Of a stretch of 5,421 bases of DNA, positions 4,742-5,421 are shown in pieces (the first letter of the stretch is position 1; every line of letters starts with the position of its first letter). The DNA lies in NCBI GenBank assembly GCA_016204905.1, contig JACQJU010000123.1, positions 1-5,421 of the forward strand. The letters are read 5' to 3'. The notes under the pieces are model-generated. The model did no database searches, was not told the DNA's origin, and saw only the letters and a program-made list of their open reading frames with translations. Both the position numbers and the translations under genes were made by a program. This DNA is from Candidatus Gottesmanbacteria bacterium (GTDB taxonomy: Bacteria; Patescibacteriota; Microgenomatia; 2-02-FULL-39-11).

Positions 4742-5012
4742 GGATACGAGAGTACGATTTGTTAAATCGTTTAGTAAAGGCCAGATTACTATCCCCAAAG
4801 AGTTTAGGGAAAAAGTGGGTATGGAGGATGAATTTTGGTTGAAATTATACCTTCAGGACGGTAAAATCATTGCCGAGCCGGCAGAAAAACAAAAAACTAA
4901 AGAGGATTATAAAAAGAAGCTCCTTAAATTAAAGTCAATCAATTTCGATACCAAACAGCTCAAAAGAAACAGAGATCAGATCGAAAAACAGATAACGAAG
5001 CGAGCTGTATGA
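4740..5012 (+). CDS. vapB: VapB-like antitoxin, SpoVT/AbrB-type DNA-binding domain
   Basis: This 90-aa protein begins at ATG 4740. Residues about 5-48 form a swapped-hairpin AbrB domain with the hallmark SKGQITIPKEFREKVGM (12-28) and DGKIIAEPA (40-48). The rest (49-90) is highly charged and Lys-rich, as in antitoxin tails that wrap around the PIN toxin. An in-frame TTG at 4701 would add 13 residues, but it is the -35 element of the promoter, so the ATG is preferred. Its stop overlaps the toxin start as ATGA, giving translational coupling. The role is to neutralise the toxin and, with it, to repress the operon through the adjacent palindrome. The AbrB domain is certain; naming it VapB follows from its partner. 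Confidence 0.9.
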   Translation: MDTRVRFVKSFSKGQITIPKEFREKVGMEDEFWLKLYLQDGKIIAEPAEKQKTKEDYKKKLLKLKSINFDTKQLKRNRDQIEKQITKRAV

Positions 5013-5395
5013 AAAAGCTTCTCCTTGATACCTCAATCATCATAGACTTCTTACGGAGAAAAGATAAAGAAAATGCGCTGCTTTTTCGGCTTTCGGATGA
5101 AGATCTTTATATCTCCATCATCACACATACCGAACTCTTTGCAGGCCGAAGTGTCTGGGAAGATGAAAAGGTCAAGAAAACTTTGAGCGAAGTTTTTTCT
5201 GGCATAACCATCATCCCACTGAGTGAAGATATTTCCCAACGAGCTGGTTACATAAAGTCCCAAAATTCCCGCATATCGCTTATCGATAGTATCGTTGCTG
5301 CTTCTTCGATGGAAAATAACTTTCCATTAGTTACCTTCAATATCAAAGATTTTGAACAGATAGAAAAGCTCAAATTATTTATTGATAAACAGTAA
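5009..5395 (+). CDS. vapC: VapC-like toxin, PIN-domain ribonuclease
   Basis: This 128-aa protein is a complete single PIN domain of usual VapC length. The acidic residues that bind Mg2+ for RNA cleavage are all present: Asp7 in LLLDTSIIIDFL, Glu42 in THTELFAG, Asp93 in SLIDSIVAA and Asp114 in LVTFNIKDF. VapC toxins cut specific RNAs such as tRNA or rRNA and slow translation; the target here cannot be read from sequence. It overlaps the antitoxin by 4 bp (ATGA), with only a weak purine-rich sequence before its start, so its translation depends on the antitoxin. Nothing appears truncated. Only 26 pyrimidine-rich bases follow to the window end, with no terminator hairpin seen. Confidence 0.95.
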   Translation: MKKLLLDTSIIIDFLRRKDKENALLFRLSDEDLYISIITHTELFAGRSVWEDEKVKKTLSEVFSGITIIPLSEDISQRAGYIKSQNSRISLIDSIVAASSMENNFPLVTFNIKDFEQIEKLKLFIDKQ

Positions 5396-5421
5396 TATTT
5401 TTCACCTATTTTTTTCTCCCT

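Noticed and set aside
5051..5263. Open frame on the - strand inside vapC
   Set aside because: Shadow of the PIN-domain gene, whose four acidic residues are all in place.

Overview
The window is AT-rich and compact. It uses TGA as an ordinary stop, for example at the ends of the first, second and fourth + strand genes and of the Y-family polymerase. Genes are packed with short gaps or overlaps, and several starts have little or no 5' leader. Together with the style of the proteins (a LexA/Y-polymerase operon, a short stand-alone ATP-grasp protein, a VapBC module, an AddB/UvrD-type nuclease end), this fits a candidate-phyla-radiation (Patescibacteria) genome. That placement is inference; no rRNA or universal marker is present. 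It is not a lineage that recodes TGA.

Left part (1-1513, + strand). The window opens inside the C-terminal PD-(D/E)XK nuclease domain of a large recombination-type helicase/nuclease, which carries a C-x2-C-x5-C cluster. A terminator-like inverted repeat follows. A NIF3/YbgI-family dinuclear-metal protein comes next; its Shine-Dalgarno sequence lies in the 3' arm of an imperfect hairpin.

Centre (1514-3827, - strand). This is a damage-response (SOS-type) mutagenesis operon, read right to left. It starts with a consensus sigma-70 promoter (TTGACA-N17-TATAAT) whose spacer is filled by an 18-bp near-perfect palindrome of the GAAC-N4-GTTC LexA-box type. An unrecognised basic 57-aa protein follows, with its ATG at the predicted transcription start. 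Next come a terminator-like hairpin, a full LexA-type self-cleaving repressor, an 86-aa protein that resembles DUF6504 proteins found beside mutagenic polymerases, and a catalytically intact Y-family polymerase with an internal clamp-binding motif. The simplest reading is that LexA represses its own operon, and DNA damage causes LexA self-cleavage and polymerase expression.

Right part (3828-5421, + strand). Divergent from the SOS operon is a short stand-alone ATP-grasp ligase with its own promoter-like sequence. It is followed by a vapBC toxin-antitoxin pair: AbrB-type antitoxin and PIN-domain RNase toxin, overlapping by ATGA. The pair's promoter overlaps a perfect 20-bp palindrome, probably the autoregulatory operator. 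No tRNA, rRNA, CRISPR array or insertion sequence is visible, and no gene-free stretch exceeds about 100 bases.
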